NCBI RefSeq assembly: GCF_019801965.1
Contig: NZ_JAHVIA010000001.1
Coordinates: forward strand, 186,001-250,000
Direction: 5' to 3'
Source of the DNA: Salipiger bermudensis
GTDB taxonomy: Bacteria > Pseudomonadota > Alphaproteobacteria > Rhodobacterales > Rhodobacteraceae
Length of the DNA stretch: 64,000 nt
How positions within the stretch are numbered: position 1 is the first letter of the stretch; each line of letters opens with the position of its first letter. Shown one piece after another: positions 1-8,492 of the stretch. Below the pieces are notes generated by a model. That model saw nothing but the letters and a program-made list of their open reading frames with translations, was not told the DNA's origin and searched no databases. The position numbers and the translations under genes were made by a program.

Positions 1-1012
1 GCAGGATCTTGGCGACGATATGCGGATCGGCCATGTGGGCGCGGGTCATGCCGACCATGTCGAGCTTGCCGCTGGCGATGGCGTGACGCGCGGTGGCGAC
101 ATCCTGGATCTTGGCGGCGTGGAAGGTGGGCAGCGCGGTCTCGGCGCGGATCTCGCCGGCGAAGTCGAGATGCGGCGCGCTGCGCATGCCCTGCACCGGG
201 ATGACATCGGTCAGCGCCGCGTCGGTGTCGATGCGGCCACGGATCACGTTGAGGAAATCAACAAGCCCGCTGGCCTTGAGCCTGCGGGTGATCTCGAAGC
301 CCTCATCTTGCGTGATCCCTCCCTTGGCGCATTCATCCGCCGAGTAGCGGATGCCGACGATGAACTCCTCGCCGACGCGCTTGCGGATCGCCCCCAGCAC
401 CTCCATGGCAAAGCGCATCCGGTTCTCCAGCGTGCCGCCCCAGGGGGCGTCGAGCTCGTTGACCAGCGGGGTCCAGAACTGGTCCATCAGGTGGCCGTAG
501 GATTCGATCTCGATGCCGTCGAGCCCCGCCGCCTGCATGCGCTCGGCGGCATCGGCGTAATCCGCGATCAGCCGGGCGATGTCCCAGTCCTCGACCTTTT
601 TCGGAAAGGCCCGGTGCGCCACCTCGCGCTCGTGCCCGGCGGAGAGCGAGGGCAGCCAGTCCCCCTTGTCCCAGCGGGTGCGGCGGCCGAGGTGCGTGAG
701 CTGGATCATCACCGCGCAGCCATGATCGTGGCACTCGTCGGTGAGCTCGCGCATCCAGCCGACGACCTCGTCCTTCCAGGCAAGGATGTTGTTGAAGGCC
801 GGCGGGCTGTCGCGCGAGACGCTGGCGGAGCCCGCGGTCATGGTAAGGCCGATCCCGGCCCGCGCGCGCTCGGCATGGTAGGCGCGGTAGCGCGCCTTGG
901 GCATGCCGTCCTCGGCATAGGCGGGCTCGTGCGAGGACAGCATCAGCCGGTTCTTCAGCGTGAGATGCTTGAGCTGGAAGGGTTGCAGCAGCGGATCGGA
1001 GGTTGGGGACAT
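1..1012 (-). CDS. NADH:flavin oxidoreductase / N-demethylase-like flavoenzyme (N-terminal part)
   Basis: This is the first 337 codons of a minus-strand gene; the frame stays open to the window edge, so the C-terminus is missing. The visible part is an old-yellow-enzyme-type FMN TIM barrel. It starts MSPTSDPLLQPFQLKHLTLK and has the family motifs SSHEPAYAEDG near residue 28, MIQLTHLGRRTRW around residue 100, GLDGIEIESYGHLMDQFWTP in the middle, and RYSADE further on. These resemble the dimethylglycine/N-methylproline demethylase branch (DgcA/Stc2-like), in which a 4Fe-4S and an FAD/NAD-binding half follow the barrel. Oxidative demethylation of a methylated amine is therefore likely, but the substrate is not readable. 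It is divergent from a TetR regulator across a 120-bp gap that carries a repeated box. Confidence 0.8.
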   Translation of the reverse strand, partial: MSPTSDPLLQPFQLKHLTLKNRLMLSSHEPAYAEDGMPKARYRAYHAERARAGIGLTMTAGSASVSRDSPPAFNNILAWKDEVVGWMRELTDECHDHGCAVMIQLTHLGRRTRWDKGDWLPSLSAGHEREVAHRAFPKKVEDWDIARLIADYADAAERMQAAGLDGIEIESYGHLMDQFWTPLVNELDAPWGGTLENRMRFAMEVLGAIRKRVGEEFIVGIRYSADECAKGGITQDEGFEITRRLKASGLVDFLNVIRGRIDTDAALTDVIPVQGMRSAPHLDFAGEIRAETALPTFHAAKIQDVATARHAIASGKLDMVGMTRAHMADPHIVAKIL

Positions 1013-1054
1013 GGGCGCTCTCCCTGTTGGCTGGGACGAACGCTGCGCCAAAAT

Positions 1055-1088
1055 GTTCACACCTGTCAAGTTTGAGTTCACCCCTGTC
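1055..1088. promoter_or_regulatory. Direct-repeat candidate operator between the demethylase-like gene and tetR
   Basis: Two 13-bp boxes, GTTCACACCTGTC at 1055-1067 and GTTCACCCCTGTC at 1076-1088, differ at one position and start 21 bp apart, about two helical turns. Read on the minus strand, the first box overlaps a TTGACA -35-like hexamer (1064-1069) pointing at the flavoenzyme gene. The position in a divergent promoter beside a TetR gene suggests an operator; this is inference. Confidence 0.5.
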
Positions 1089-1132
1089 CATTTTTCATTG
1101 TGAGCCGCGTTGTCGGCGGCTAGGTTTGCGGC

Positions 1133-1777
1133 ATGAGCAATGAAGCGATGGATGGCGAGAAACCCGCCGGCTGGCGCGGCTCGCGCGAGCTTTGGCTCGA
1201 CGCGGCCAAGGAAGCGTTTGTCGAGGGCGGGCTCGAGGCGGTGAAGATCCAGCCTCTGGGCGCGCGGCTGAACCTTTCGCGCACCAGCTTCTACTGGTTC
1301 TTCAAGGACCGGAAGGCGCTGCTCGCGGCGCTGCTCGAGCATTGGGAGGCACGCAACACTGGCGCCATCCAGGCCAGCTGCGCGGCCTATTCCGAGACCC
1401 TGCCCGAGGCGGTGCTGTCGCTGATCGCGGTGTTCCTCGACCCGCGCGCCTTCGAGCCGCGCTTCGATTTCGCGGTGCGCGGCTGGGCGCATGCGGATGA
1501 GGCGGTCGCGGCCCGGGTGCATGCCGCCGACGAGGCACGGCTGACGGCGATCCGGCAGATGTTTGCCCGCTTCGGGCTCGCCGCGTCGGAGGCGGATGTG
1601 CGGGCGCGGACAGTCTACCTGACGCAGATGGGCTATGTCTCGATGCAGGTCCAGGAGACGCTGGACGTGCGGCTGGCGCGGATCGAGGACTACGTCGCGA
1701 TCTTCTCAGGCCAGCGCGCCGCGCCGCGCGAGCTGGCGCGGTTCCGGGCGCGTTTTGAACTCGTTTCTGAAGCCTGA
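1133..1777 (+). CDS. TetR/AcrR-family transcriptional regulator
   Basis: A 214-residue protein of typical TetR size. The N-terminal helix-turn-helix covers roughly residues 18-65: a helix AAKEAFVEGG, then PLGARLNLSRTSFYWFFKDR, where the SxTSFYWFFKDR recognition-helix pattern is diagnostic. The C-terminal 140 residues would form the ligand-binding and dimer domain and show no specific signature. It is divergent from the demethylase-like flavoenzyme and probably controls it, perhaps sensing a methylated amine. The ATG at 1133 is used because the DNA-binding domain begins about 15 residues later, which fits the family. Confidence 0.88.
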   Translation: MSNEAMDGEKPAGWRGSRELWLDAAKEAFVEGGLEAVKIQPLGARLNLSRTSFYWFFKDRKALLAALLEHWEARNTGAIQASCAAYSETLPEAVLSLIAVFLDPRAFEPRFDFAVRGWAHADEAVAARVHAADEARLTAIRQMFARFGLAASEADVRARTVYLTQMGYVSMQVQETLDVRLARIEDYVAIFSGQRAAPRELARFRARFELVSEA

Positions 1778-2124
1778 CCAGAACACCCGCGCCAACCCGA
1801 AGACGCCCGACATAGATTCGAGCGATGGCCGGCGCGGAGTCAAAGCGATGCGACAGCGCGGAAACTAGGCGAAGCCTCCGCGCCGGCGCCGGCCCGCCCG
1901 GACGAGCTGGCAATTTGGTGGCGCCGAGCGCCGGCTGTCGAGGCCCTTCGGACGTGATCAGGATAAGACAAGGGCTTTAAAACCACGGATTGCCCCACAG
2001 CGGGCCAGCGATGGCGCAGCTCTCCCGATGTCGCCCCGACTTAGCCAGACGCAGCCTCAAGGCGTGAGACCCGGGTTCAGGGCCAGCCCCTGGATCCGCT
2101 ACGTGATGTCGCCAGGGGCCCCTC
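1778..2124. other. Gene-free 347-bp interval
   Basis: This lies between the ends of the convergent tetR and ThDP-enzyme genes. No open frame with a ribosome-binding site and no RNA gene was recognised. The only structure noted is an inverted repeat, GCCCCTGG at 2086-2093 with CCAGGGGC at 2112-2119. It lies just past the ThDP-enzyme stop and might act as a weak terminator, but it has an 18-nt loop and no T-run. Confidence 0.4.
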
Positions 2125-3780
2125 TCAACTCCCGCTGCGGATCTGGCTAAGCGTGCGGTAGGGCGTCAGCGCCTCCTTGTCGACGATCAGCTCCAGCAGC
2201 GCGCCGGTGGGCGAGGCCAGCGCCCGCTCGAAGGCCTCGGCGAACCCTGCCGTCTCGGAGACCACCTCGCCATGCAGGCCGCACGATTGCGCCAGAACCG
2301 CGAAATCCGGGTTCACCAACTCGGTGCCCGAGACGCGGGTGGGGAATTCGCGCTCCTGATGCGCGCGTATGGTGCCGTAGGTGCCGTTGTTCACGACGAT
2401 CACGATCACCGCGGCCCCCGCCTGACGGGCGGTGGCAAGCTCCTGCATCGTCATCTGGATGTCGCCATCACCGGCAAAGCAGATCACCGTGGCCTCGGGG
2501 CGCTCGATCTTGGCGGCGACCGCCGCCGGCAGACCGTAGCCCATCGCGCCAGACTGCGGCCCCAGAAGCCGCATTCCGGGGCGGAAGCGGAAGAAGCGCG
2601 TCGGCCAGGCGGTGAAATTGCCAGCACCGTTGGTGAGCACCAGATCCTGCCCCGCGAGCCGGTCGCGCAGATGCGCGCAGACCGCCACCATATCGACCGG
2701 GCCGGGCTGCGCCGGCGCGTTGTCGATGAAGCCAAGATAGGCCTCGCGCGCCTTGCGGCGCCAATCGGCCCAGCCGCCCTGCACCGTCTCGCCCAGCGCT
2801 AGCGCGAAGCGCTGCGGACAGGCGTGGATGCCCAGCGCCGGGCGGTAGACCTTGCCGATCTCGCGGTCCGAGGCCATCACATGGATGATCTTCTGCACCG
2901 GGTCCGGCACCTCGAGGAGCGTGTACCCGTCGGTCATGTTCTCGCCGAAACGCGTGCCCAGCGCGAGGATCACGTCCGCCTGTCCGAGCAGCGCCTTGGT
3001 CGCCGCGCTCATGCCCACGCCCGCGTCGCCGCAGAAGCAGTCGGAGCCGTTGTCGAACTGGTCCTGGTAGCGGAACGAACTGATCACTGGGATGTCCGAG
3101 CCCTCGGCAAAGCGCTTCAGCGCATCCTGCGCGTCGCGATCCCACGGCGCGCCGCCGACGATGATCAGCGGCCGCTCGGCGCGCACCAACATCCCCATCG
3201 CCTCGGCCACCGCCGCCGGCGCCGGCTCCGGCGGGAAGACGGGAACCGGCCCCGAGACCGGCGCCGCCTCCGTCTCGGCCATCAGCATATCCTCGGGCAG
3301 CGCGATGACCACCGGGCCGGGGCGGCCGGTGGTCGCCGTGGTCCAGGCGCGCGACAGGATCTCGGGGATGCGCGCGACATCGTCGATCTCGGTCACCCAC
3401 TTGGCCATGGTGCCGAAGACGGCGCGGTAATTGACTTCCTGGAAGGCCTCGCGCTCGCGCATCTCGGTGCCGATCTGGCCCACCAGCAGGATCATCGGCG
3501 CGCTGTCCTGCATCGCGGTGTGCACCCCGATCGAGGCGTTGGTCGCGCCGGGGCCGCGGGTCACCATGCAGATGCCGGGCTGGCCGGTCAGCTTGCCATG
3601 CGCCGCCGCCATGAAGGCCGCCCCGCCCTCCTGCCGGCAATTGACGAAATCGAGCTGGCCGCCGGTGTCGTGCATCGCATCGAGCACCGCGAGGTAGCTC
3701 TCGCCCGGCACCCCGAAAGCGCGGCGCGCCCCGAGGGCCACGAGGCATTCCACCACCAGCTGTCCACCATTGCGCGCCAT
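2125..3780 (-). CDS. Thiamine-diphosphate-dependent enzyme, acetolactate synthase-like
   Basis: 551 residues with the three-domain layout of the acetolactate synthase/benzoylformate decarboxylase superfamily. The pyrimidine-binding domain carries the catalytic glutamate (GVPGES, Glu27). The middle domain follows at about 190-330. The ThDP-binding domain has the GDG...NN cofactor motif (GDGDIQMTMQEL then VVNNGTYG). Length and motifs match stand-alone large-subunit-like enzymes; no regulatory small subunit gene is adjacent, so a role in branched-chain amino acid synthesis is doubtful. The ATG at 3780 is chosen because AGGGAG lies about 7 nt upstream; a second ATG six bases earlier sits too close to it. 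The true 2-keto acid substrate cannot be told. Confidence 0.85.
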   Translation of the reverse strand: MARNGGQLVVECLVALGARRAFGVPGESYLAVLDAMHDTGGQLDFVNCRQEGGAAFMAAAHGKLTGQPGICMVTRGPGATNASIGVHTAMQDSAPMILLVGQIGTEMREREAFQEVNYRAVFGTMAKWVTEIDDVARIPEILSRAWTTATTGRPGPVVIALPEDMLMAETEAAPVSGPVPVFPPEPAPAAVAEAMGMLVRAERPLIIVGGAPWDRDAQDALKRFAEGSDIPVISSFRYQDQFDNGSDCFCGDAGVGMSAATKALLGQADVILALGTRFGENMTDGYTLLEVPDPVQKIIHVMASDREIGKVYRPALGIHACPQRFALALGETVQGGWADWRRKAREAYLGFIDNAPAQPGPVDMVAVCAHLRDRLAGQDLVLTNGAGNFTAWPTRFFRFRPGMRLLGPQSGAMGYGLPAAVAAKIERPEATVICFAGDGDIQMTMQELATARQAGAAVIVIVVNNGTYGTIRAHQEREFPTRVSGTELVNPDFAVLAQSCGLHGEVVSETAGFAEAFERALASPTGALLELIVDKEALTPYRTLSQIRSGS

Positions 3781-3968
3781 CGACATTCTCCCTTTGCTTT
3801 GTCGCCTCACTTGTAGGGGATGCCCCGGCGGCTGCAAGCGGGCTGCGAAAACCGACACGCCAGAACGCTTTGTTAAGACACCGACCGTATGTCTCATGCC
3901 AGACCCCGGGCGGCGCGGCCGCGGCGCGGGTCCCCCGACCCGAGGCTGGCAGAGGCACCGAGCAGACG

Positions 3969-4253
3969 ATGTCCGACCCACATCTCCACGTCCTGGAACC
4001 CGTGCGGAACCGCAATGGCGAAGACGCTCTGGTGCCCTTCCTTCTTGGCGCCCGGCATGCGCCGGTCACGATCTCGGCGCGCGATGTCGCCCGGCTCGAT
4101 GCGCACCGCCTGCAGATCCTGCTGGTGGCCCGCAAGCAATGGCAGCGCGAGCAGCTGCCGTTCCGCGTCACCGAGGTGAATGACAGTTTTCGCGCCGGCC
4201 TCGAACGGCTCGGCCTCGCCCCCGATCATTTCGACAAGGACCAGACCTCATGA
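3969..4253 (+). CDS. STAS-domain protein heading the chemotaxis operon
   Basis: A 94-residue protein resembling a single STAS (anti-sigma-factor-antagonist) domain: an N-terminal strand region, then ISARDVARLDAHRLQILLVARKQW, equivalent to the loop and helix around the usual phospho-Ser site, and a C-terminal helix ending NDSFRAGLERLGL. The canonical Asp-Ser motif is replaced by LDAHR, so it may not be phosphorylated in the normal way. Its TGA overlaps the ATG of the next gene, so it is co-translated with cheY. Small STAS proteins occur in che clusters of related bacteria, but their function is not established. The start at 3969 has only a weak purine-rich ribosome site. Confidence 0.65.
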   Translation: MSDPHLHVLEPVRNRNGEDALVPFLLGARHAPVTISARDVARLDAHRLQILLVARKQWQREQLPFRVTEVNDSFRAGLERLGLAPDHFDKDQTS

Positions 4254-4624
4254 GCACCAAAGTCCTCGCGATCGACGATTCCCGCACCATCCGAAACCTG
4301 TTGCGTGTCTCGCTCGAGGGCGCGGGTTTCGAATACCACTCGGCCTGCGACGGGGTCGAAGGGGTGGAGCAGTTCTCCGAGGTCGAGCCCGACGTGGTGA
4401 TCACCGATATCAACATGCCCAACATGGACGGGTTCGGCGTCATCGAGAACCTGCGCAGCGGCCCCAACCGCACCACCGTGCCGATCATCGTGCTGACCAC
4501 CGAAAGCGGGCCGGATCTCAAGGCTCGCGCACGCGAGGCCGGGGCCACGGGCTGGATCGTGAAGCCGTTCGACGATGCGTCGCTGGTCTCGGTCCTGCGC
4601 CGGCTCACCGGGCACGTGGTGTAA
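4250..4624 (+). CDS. cheY: Chemotaxis response regulator CheY (first copy)
   Basis: A 124-residue single receiver domain with no output domain. Acidic pocket residues Asp9-Asp10 (AIDDSR), phosphoacceptor Asp53 (VVITDINMPNMDG), the switch threonine region around 83 (IIVLTTES) and Lys105 (IVKPF) are all present, so it should be phosphorylatable by CheA. It lies directly upstream of cheA with a 3-nt gap, and its ATG overlaps the STAS gene stop. It carries the phosphoryl signal to the flagellar switch or acts as a phosphate sink; which of the two CheY copies does which job cannot be told from sequence. Confidence 0.93.
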   Translation: MSTKVLAIDDSRTIRNLLRVSLEGAGFEYHSACDGVEGVEQFSEVEPDVVITDINMPNMDGFGVIENLRSGPNRTTVPIIVLTTESGPDLKARAREAGATGWIVKPFDDASLVSVLRRLTGHVV

Positions 4625-4627
4625 GCC

Positions 4628-6772
4628 ATGTCCAACAGCTCGATCCGCGATACGTTCTTCGAGGAATGCGAGGAGCTTCTCGAGGCCCTCGTCGAGGGGC
4701 TCGCCGCAATGGAGGAGAACGCCTCCGACATGGAGGTGGTCAACGCGGTGTTCCGCGCCGTGCACTCAATCAAGGGTGGCGCCGGGGCCTTCGCGCTCGA
4801 CCGCCTGGTGAACTTCGCCCACACCTTCGAGACGGTGATGGACAAGGTCCGCTCCAAGCAGCTCGATGTCGATGAGCAGCTCATGATGCTGTTCCATCGC
4901 TCCGGCGACCAGCTCGCCGATCTGGTCGAGGCGGCGCGCGACGGGCGAGAGCCCAATGCCGAATCCGAGGCCGCCATATTGAAGGAGCTCGGCGCCTATC
5001 TCGACGATGCCGAAAACGAGGAAGAGCTGGCCTTCGATGCCGCGCCCCTCGCCTTCGATGCGGCGCCGATGGCAATCGATCTGCCGGAGGCCGAGGCCGA
5101 GCCGCCCGGCGAGCCCGAGCAGCGACGCTTCGACATTCGCTTCCGCCCCAGCCCGGCGCTCTATGCCAACGGCCACGAGCCGCTGCTGCTGTTCGACGCG
5201 CTGGCCGAGCTCGGCACGCTTTCGGTCATCGCCGATCTCTCGCGGCTGCCCGAGTTCGACTCGTTCGATCCGGAGGATGCCGTCATCGACTGGCGGCTCA
5301 CGCTGCAGACCTCCGAAGATGAAACGGTGCTGCACGAGGTGTTCGAGTTCGTCGATGCCTTGTGCGAGCTCGAGATCGAGGTCTCCGAAGAGCCTGCCGA
5401 GAGCCTGCCGGCAGATCTACCCGAGCCCGCCGACCCGATCGCTGCCGCACCTCCGCCCCCGGATCCCGCCGTGCCCGCGGCCCTGACGACCGAGCCACAG
5501 GGGCCCGCCCAGAAACCCGCCAAGCAGAGCCCGCCGCGCGACGAGCCGCGCGGCCCGCGCCCGACCCTGCGGGTCGATCTCGACCGGGTGGATCGGCTGA
5601 TCAACACGGTCGGCGAGCTGATCATCAACCAGGCGATGATTTCGCAGCGCATCGAAGAGCTCGAGCTGCCGGCGGTCGCGCATCTCACCAACGAGCTCGA
5701 GGCCTACAAACTGCTCGCCCGTGATATCCAGGAAGGGGTCATGGCGATCCGCGCCCAGCCGGTGAAACCGCTCTTCCAGCGCATGTCGCGCATCGTGCGC
5801 GAGGCCGCGGAGGCGACGGGCAAGAAGGTCAAGCTGGTGACCGTCGGCGACTCGACCGAGGTCGACAAGACGGTTATCGAGCGTCTGGCCGATCCGCTCA
5901 CCCACATGGTGCGCAACGCGGTTGATCACGGGCTCGAACGCCCGGACAAGCGCAGCGAGCTTGGCAAGGATCCCGCCGGGTCCATTCGGCTATCGGCCTC
6001 TCACCGCTCAGGAAGCGTCTTCATCGAAATCGCCGATGACGGCGCCGGGCTCAACCGGACCCGCATCCTCGAGAAGGCGATCGAGAAGGGGCTGGTCTCG
6101 CCGGAGGCCGAGCTCTCCGAGCAGGAGATCGACAATCTCTTGTTCCTGCCCGGGTTTTCAACCGCATCCGAGGTCTCCAACCTTTCGGGCCGCGGTGTCG
6201 GAATGGACGTGGTCAAGAATGCGGTCGCGGCGCTCGGGGGCCGCGTCTCAATTGCCTCGACCCCCGGCATGGGCACGACCTTCACCATCGTCCTGCCGCT
6301 CACGCTGGCTGTTATGGACGGGTTCGTGATCTCGATCGCCGACCAGACCATGGTGATCCCGATCGCCTCGATCATCGAGACCATCCGCCCGAACCCGCGC
6401 GACCTGCACTGCATCGGCACCGACGGCGAAGTGATCTCGGTGCGCGGCGCCTATGTGCCCATCGTGGATGTCGCCCGCAACCTCGGCCTCTCCGGAGAAG
6501 GGGCCGACAGCAGCGGCGTGCTGCTTCTCGTCAGCACCGAAGGCCAGGGGCTCACGGCGCTCCGCGTGGGTGCCATCCACGATCAGCGCCAGGTGGTGAT
6601 CAAGAGCCTCGAGAGCAATTACGGCGCGATTGCCGGCGTCTCTGCGGCCACGATCCTCGGCGACGGCAAGATCGCCCTGATCCTCGACCCGGACGAACTC
6701 GTGAAACTCACCCCAGCGGCGCTCTTCCTGCCGCCCGCCCCACCACCCAAACCGGAGCTGCGCCATGCTTGA
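4628..6772 (+). CDS. cheA: Chemotaxis histidine kinase CheA
   Basis: 714 residues with the full CheA order. P1/Hpt is at about 5-105 with phospho-His46 (AVHSIKGGAGAF). A second module at about 168-255 (DIRFRPSPALYANG) fits the CheA P2-like family. A Pro/Ala-rich linker runs to about 310. The P3 dimerisation helices follow (RVDRLINTVGELIINQAMI), then P4 kinase with N box (HMVRNAVDHGLERP), G1 (IADDGAGL) and G2 (GRGVGMDVV), and finally P5, a CheW-like domain. It phosphorylates the CheY proteins and possibly CheB in receptor arrays. The last bases overlap the start of cheW, implying translational coupling. Confidence 0.96.
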   Translation: MSNSSIRDTFFEECEELLEALVEGLAAMEENASDMEVVNAVFRAVHSIKGGAGAFALDRLVNFAHTFETVMDKVRSKQLDVDEQLMMLFHRSGDQLADLVEAARDGREPNAESEAAILKELGAYLDDAENEEELAFDAAPLAFDAAPMAIDLPEAEAEPPGEPEQRRFDIRFRPSPALYANGHEPLLLFDALAELGTLSVIADLSRLPEFDSFDPEDAVIDWRLTLQTSEDETVLHEVFEFVDALCELEIEVSEEPAESLPADLPEPADPIAAAPPPPDPAVPAALTTEPQGPAQKPAKQSPPRDEPRGPRPTLRVDLDRVDRLINTVGELIINQAMISQRIEELELPAVAHLTNELEAYKLLARDIQEGVMAIRAQPVKPLFQRMSRIVREAAEATGKKVKLVTVGDSTEVDKTVIERLADPLTHMVRNAVDHGLERPDKRSELGKDPAGSIRLSASHRSGSVFIEIADDGAGLNRTRILEKAIEKGLVSPEAELSEQEIDNLLFLPGFSTASEVSNLSGRGVGMDVVKNAVAALGGRVSIASTPGMGTTFTIVLPLTLAVMDGFVISIADQTMVIPIASIIETIRPNPRDLHCIGTDGEVISVRGAYVPIVDVARNLGLSGEGADSSGVLLLVSTEGQGLTALRVGAIHDQRQVVIKSLESNYGAIAGVSAATILGDGKIALILDPDELVKLTPAALFLPPAPPPKPELRHA

Positions 6773-7229
6773 CGTCACCGAAGCCCCAACCGAGGCCCAG
6801 TTCGAATTCATCACCTTCTCCGCCGGAGACCAGAGCTTTTGCCTCGAGATCACCCAGATCCGTGAGATCCGCCGCTGGACCCCGGTCACCAAGCTGCCCC
6901 ACACTCCGGACGATGTTCTCGGCGTGATGAACCTGCGCGGGGCGGTCATCCCGATCTTCGATCTTTCCGCCCGCTTCGGCCTCGGCGAGACCGTCGACAA
7001 TGAGCGCAACGTGGTGATCGTCGCCGCCGGCGGTGGCACCACCATCGGCCTGCTGGTGGAATCCGTCTCGGAAATCCTGTCGGTGGCAAAATCCGCGATT
7101 CAGGAAACCCCCGACATCAAGTCGGAAGCGGCCCGGCAAGCCATCCTCGGGGTCATCTCCGTTGGCGAAAACATGGTGCGCGTGGTCAATCTCGATGCCG
7201 TTCTCGACACCGAGGGGAGCTCGGTATGA
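6765..7229 (+). CDS. cheW: Chemotaxis coupling protein CheW
   Basis: A 154-residue CheW-domain protein with the characteristic core FCLEITQIREI, then TKLPHTPDDVLGVMNLRGAV and IPIFDLSARFGL. It links methyl-accepting chemotaxis receptors to CheA in the membrane-associated array. It overlaps the 3' end of cheA by 8 bp and the start of cheR by 4 bp (ATGA), placing it in the middle of a tightly coupled operon. Confidence 0.95.
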   Translation: MLDVTEAPTEAQFEFITFSAGDQSFCLEITQIREIRRWTPVTKLPHTPDDVLGVMNLRGAVIPIFDLSARFGLGETVDNERNVVIVAAGGGTTIGLLVESVSEILSVAKSAIQETPDIKSEAARQAILGVISVGENMVRVVNLDAVLDTEGSSV

Positions 7230-8095
7230 TCTCTGCGGCGACGGTCGGGGGATCTGGGGATTTCCGTTTCACCGACGAGGATTTCAAAGCACTTGCCCAG
7301 CTGGCCCATGCCGAGTTTGGCCTCGCTCTTGCCGAGAGCAAGAAGCCACTGGTCTATTCGCGCATCGCCCGGCGGCTGCGCGCCCGCAAAATCGACGATT
7401 TCTCGAGCTACATGGCCTTGCTGAAGACCACAGGCGAAGCGGAAGAGCGGCTTGAGCTGATCTCGGCGCTGACCACGAATGTCACCAGCTTCTTCCGCGA
7501 GAAGCACCATTTCGAGACATTGCGTAAGGAACTGATCCCGCAACTTGCCCGGCAGCCGCGCATTCGGATCTGGTCTGCCGGATGCTCTTCCGGACAGGAG
7601 CCGTTTTCCATCGCGATGACCTTGATCAGCAGCTTGCCCGAACCGGCGCTGCGCAATGCCCGAATTCTCGCAACCGACATCGATCCCGCGATGATCCGGC
7701 GCGCCAACGAGGCGCGCTACCCCAACGAGGACCTGACCACCATTCCGATCGACCTGCAGAAGTCCGGCACACGGCCGTCCAGCGACGAACACGCCTGTTT
7801 CGAACTGAGCGATCCGGTGCGCCGCCTCGTCACCTTCGGCGAGCTCAACCTGATCGAAGCCTGGCCCTTCCAAGGTCCGTTCGACGCCATCTTCTGCCGC
7901 AACGTCGCGATCTACTTCGATCACGAAACCCAACGCCGGCTCTGGGCCCGGTTCACCAGCCTTCTGCGCGACGGTGGTTTCCTGTTCATCGGCCATTCCG
8001 AACGGGTCTCCGGCCCAGCTCTCGATGATCTGCAGACCGCCGGCGTCACCACCTATCGCAAAACCGCCGCGCGCAAGCCCGCTGTGGCTCCATAG
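7226..8095 (+). CDS. cheR: Chemoreceptor methyltransferase CheR
   Basis: 289 residues. The N-terminal helical CheR_N domain (about 10-80) is followed by the S-adenosylmethionine-binding methyltransferase domain with IRIWSAGCSSGQEPFSIAM, the acidic ILATDID strand, and FDAIFCRNVAIYFD before the C-terminal GGFLFIGHSERV motif. It methylates glutamates of chemoreceptors for adaptation, opposed by CheB and CheD encoded downstream. There is no C-terminal pentapeptide-binding or TPR extension. The start overlaps the cheW stop (ATGA). Confidence 0.95.
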   Translation: MISAATVGGSGDFRFTDEDFKALAQLAHAEFGLALAESKKPLVYSRIARRLRARKIDDFSSYMALLKTTGEAEERLELISALTTNVTSFFREKHHFETLRKELIPQLARQPRIRIWSAGCSSGQEPFSIAMTLISSLPEPALRNARILATDIDPAMIRRANEARYPNEDLTTIPIDLQKSGTRPSSDEHACFELSDPVRRLVTFGELNLIEAWPFQGPFDAIFCRNVAIYFDHETQRRLWARFTSLLRDGGFLFIGHSERVSGPALDDLQTAGVTTYRKTAARKPAVAP

Positions 8096-8104
8096 GAGAC
8101 AAGA

Positions 8105-8491
8105 ATGAGCCTGAAGGACTCCCTGCGCATCATGGTGGTCGATGACATGGCCACCAGCCGTGGCCTGATCACCCAGGCGCTCGATGAGATCGGCATCAAG
8201 AACTACCTGACCGAGAATGACGGTCAGCAGGCCCTTGCCCGTCTCTCGGCCAACCCCGTGCACCTCGTTCTGTCGGACTACAACATGCCCAACATGGATG
8301 GGCTCGGCCTGCTCCAAGCGGTGCGCCAGAATAAGGCGACGCAACGCATGGGCTTCATCCTCGTGACAGGCAAACCGACCCCGGACATGGTCGCGACCGC
8401 CAAGAAATGGGGCCTGAACAATATGATCAAGAAGCCATTCACCTCGATCGCAATGAAGCAATGCATCGAGAGCGTGGTGGGAAAACTGTGA
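8105..8491 (+). CDS. cheY: Chemotaxis response regulator CheY (second copy)
   Basis: A 128-residue stand-alone receiver. Pocket aspartates are in VVDDMAT, the phosphoacceptor is in LVLSDYNMPNMDG, the switch position in FILVTGK, and the conserved lysine in MIKKPF. It is clearly different from the first CheY, so this is not a recent duplication. An AGGAGA ribosome site precedes it 9 bp after cheR. Having two CheYs is common in alphaproteobacteria, where one often drives the motor and the other drains phosphate. Confidence 0.93.
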   Translation: MSLKDSLRIMVVDDMATSRGLITQALDEIGIKNYLTENDGQQALARLSANPVHLVLSDYNMPNMDGLGLLQAVRQNKATQRMGFILVTGKPTPDMVATAKKWGLNNMIKKPFTSIAMKQCIESVVGKL

Positions 8492-8492
8492 G

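Noticed and set aside
333-1091. 252-codon minus-strand frame over the flavoenzyme gene
   Set aside because: It is out of frame with the clear flavoenzyme reading and is Arg/Ala-rich without motifs.
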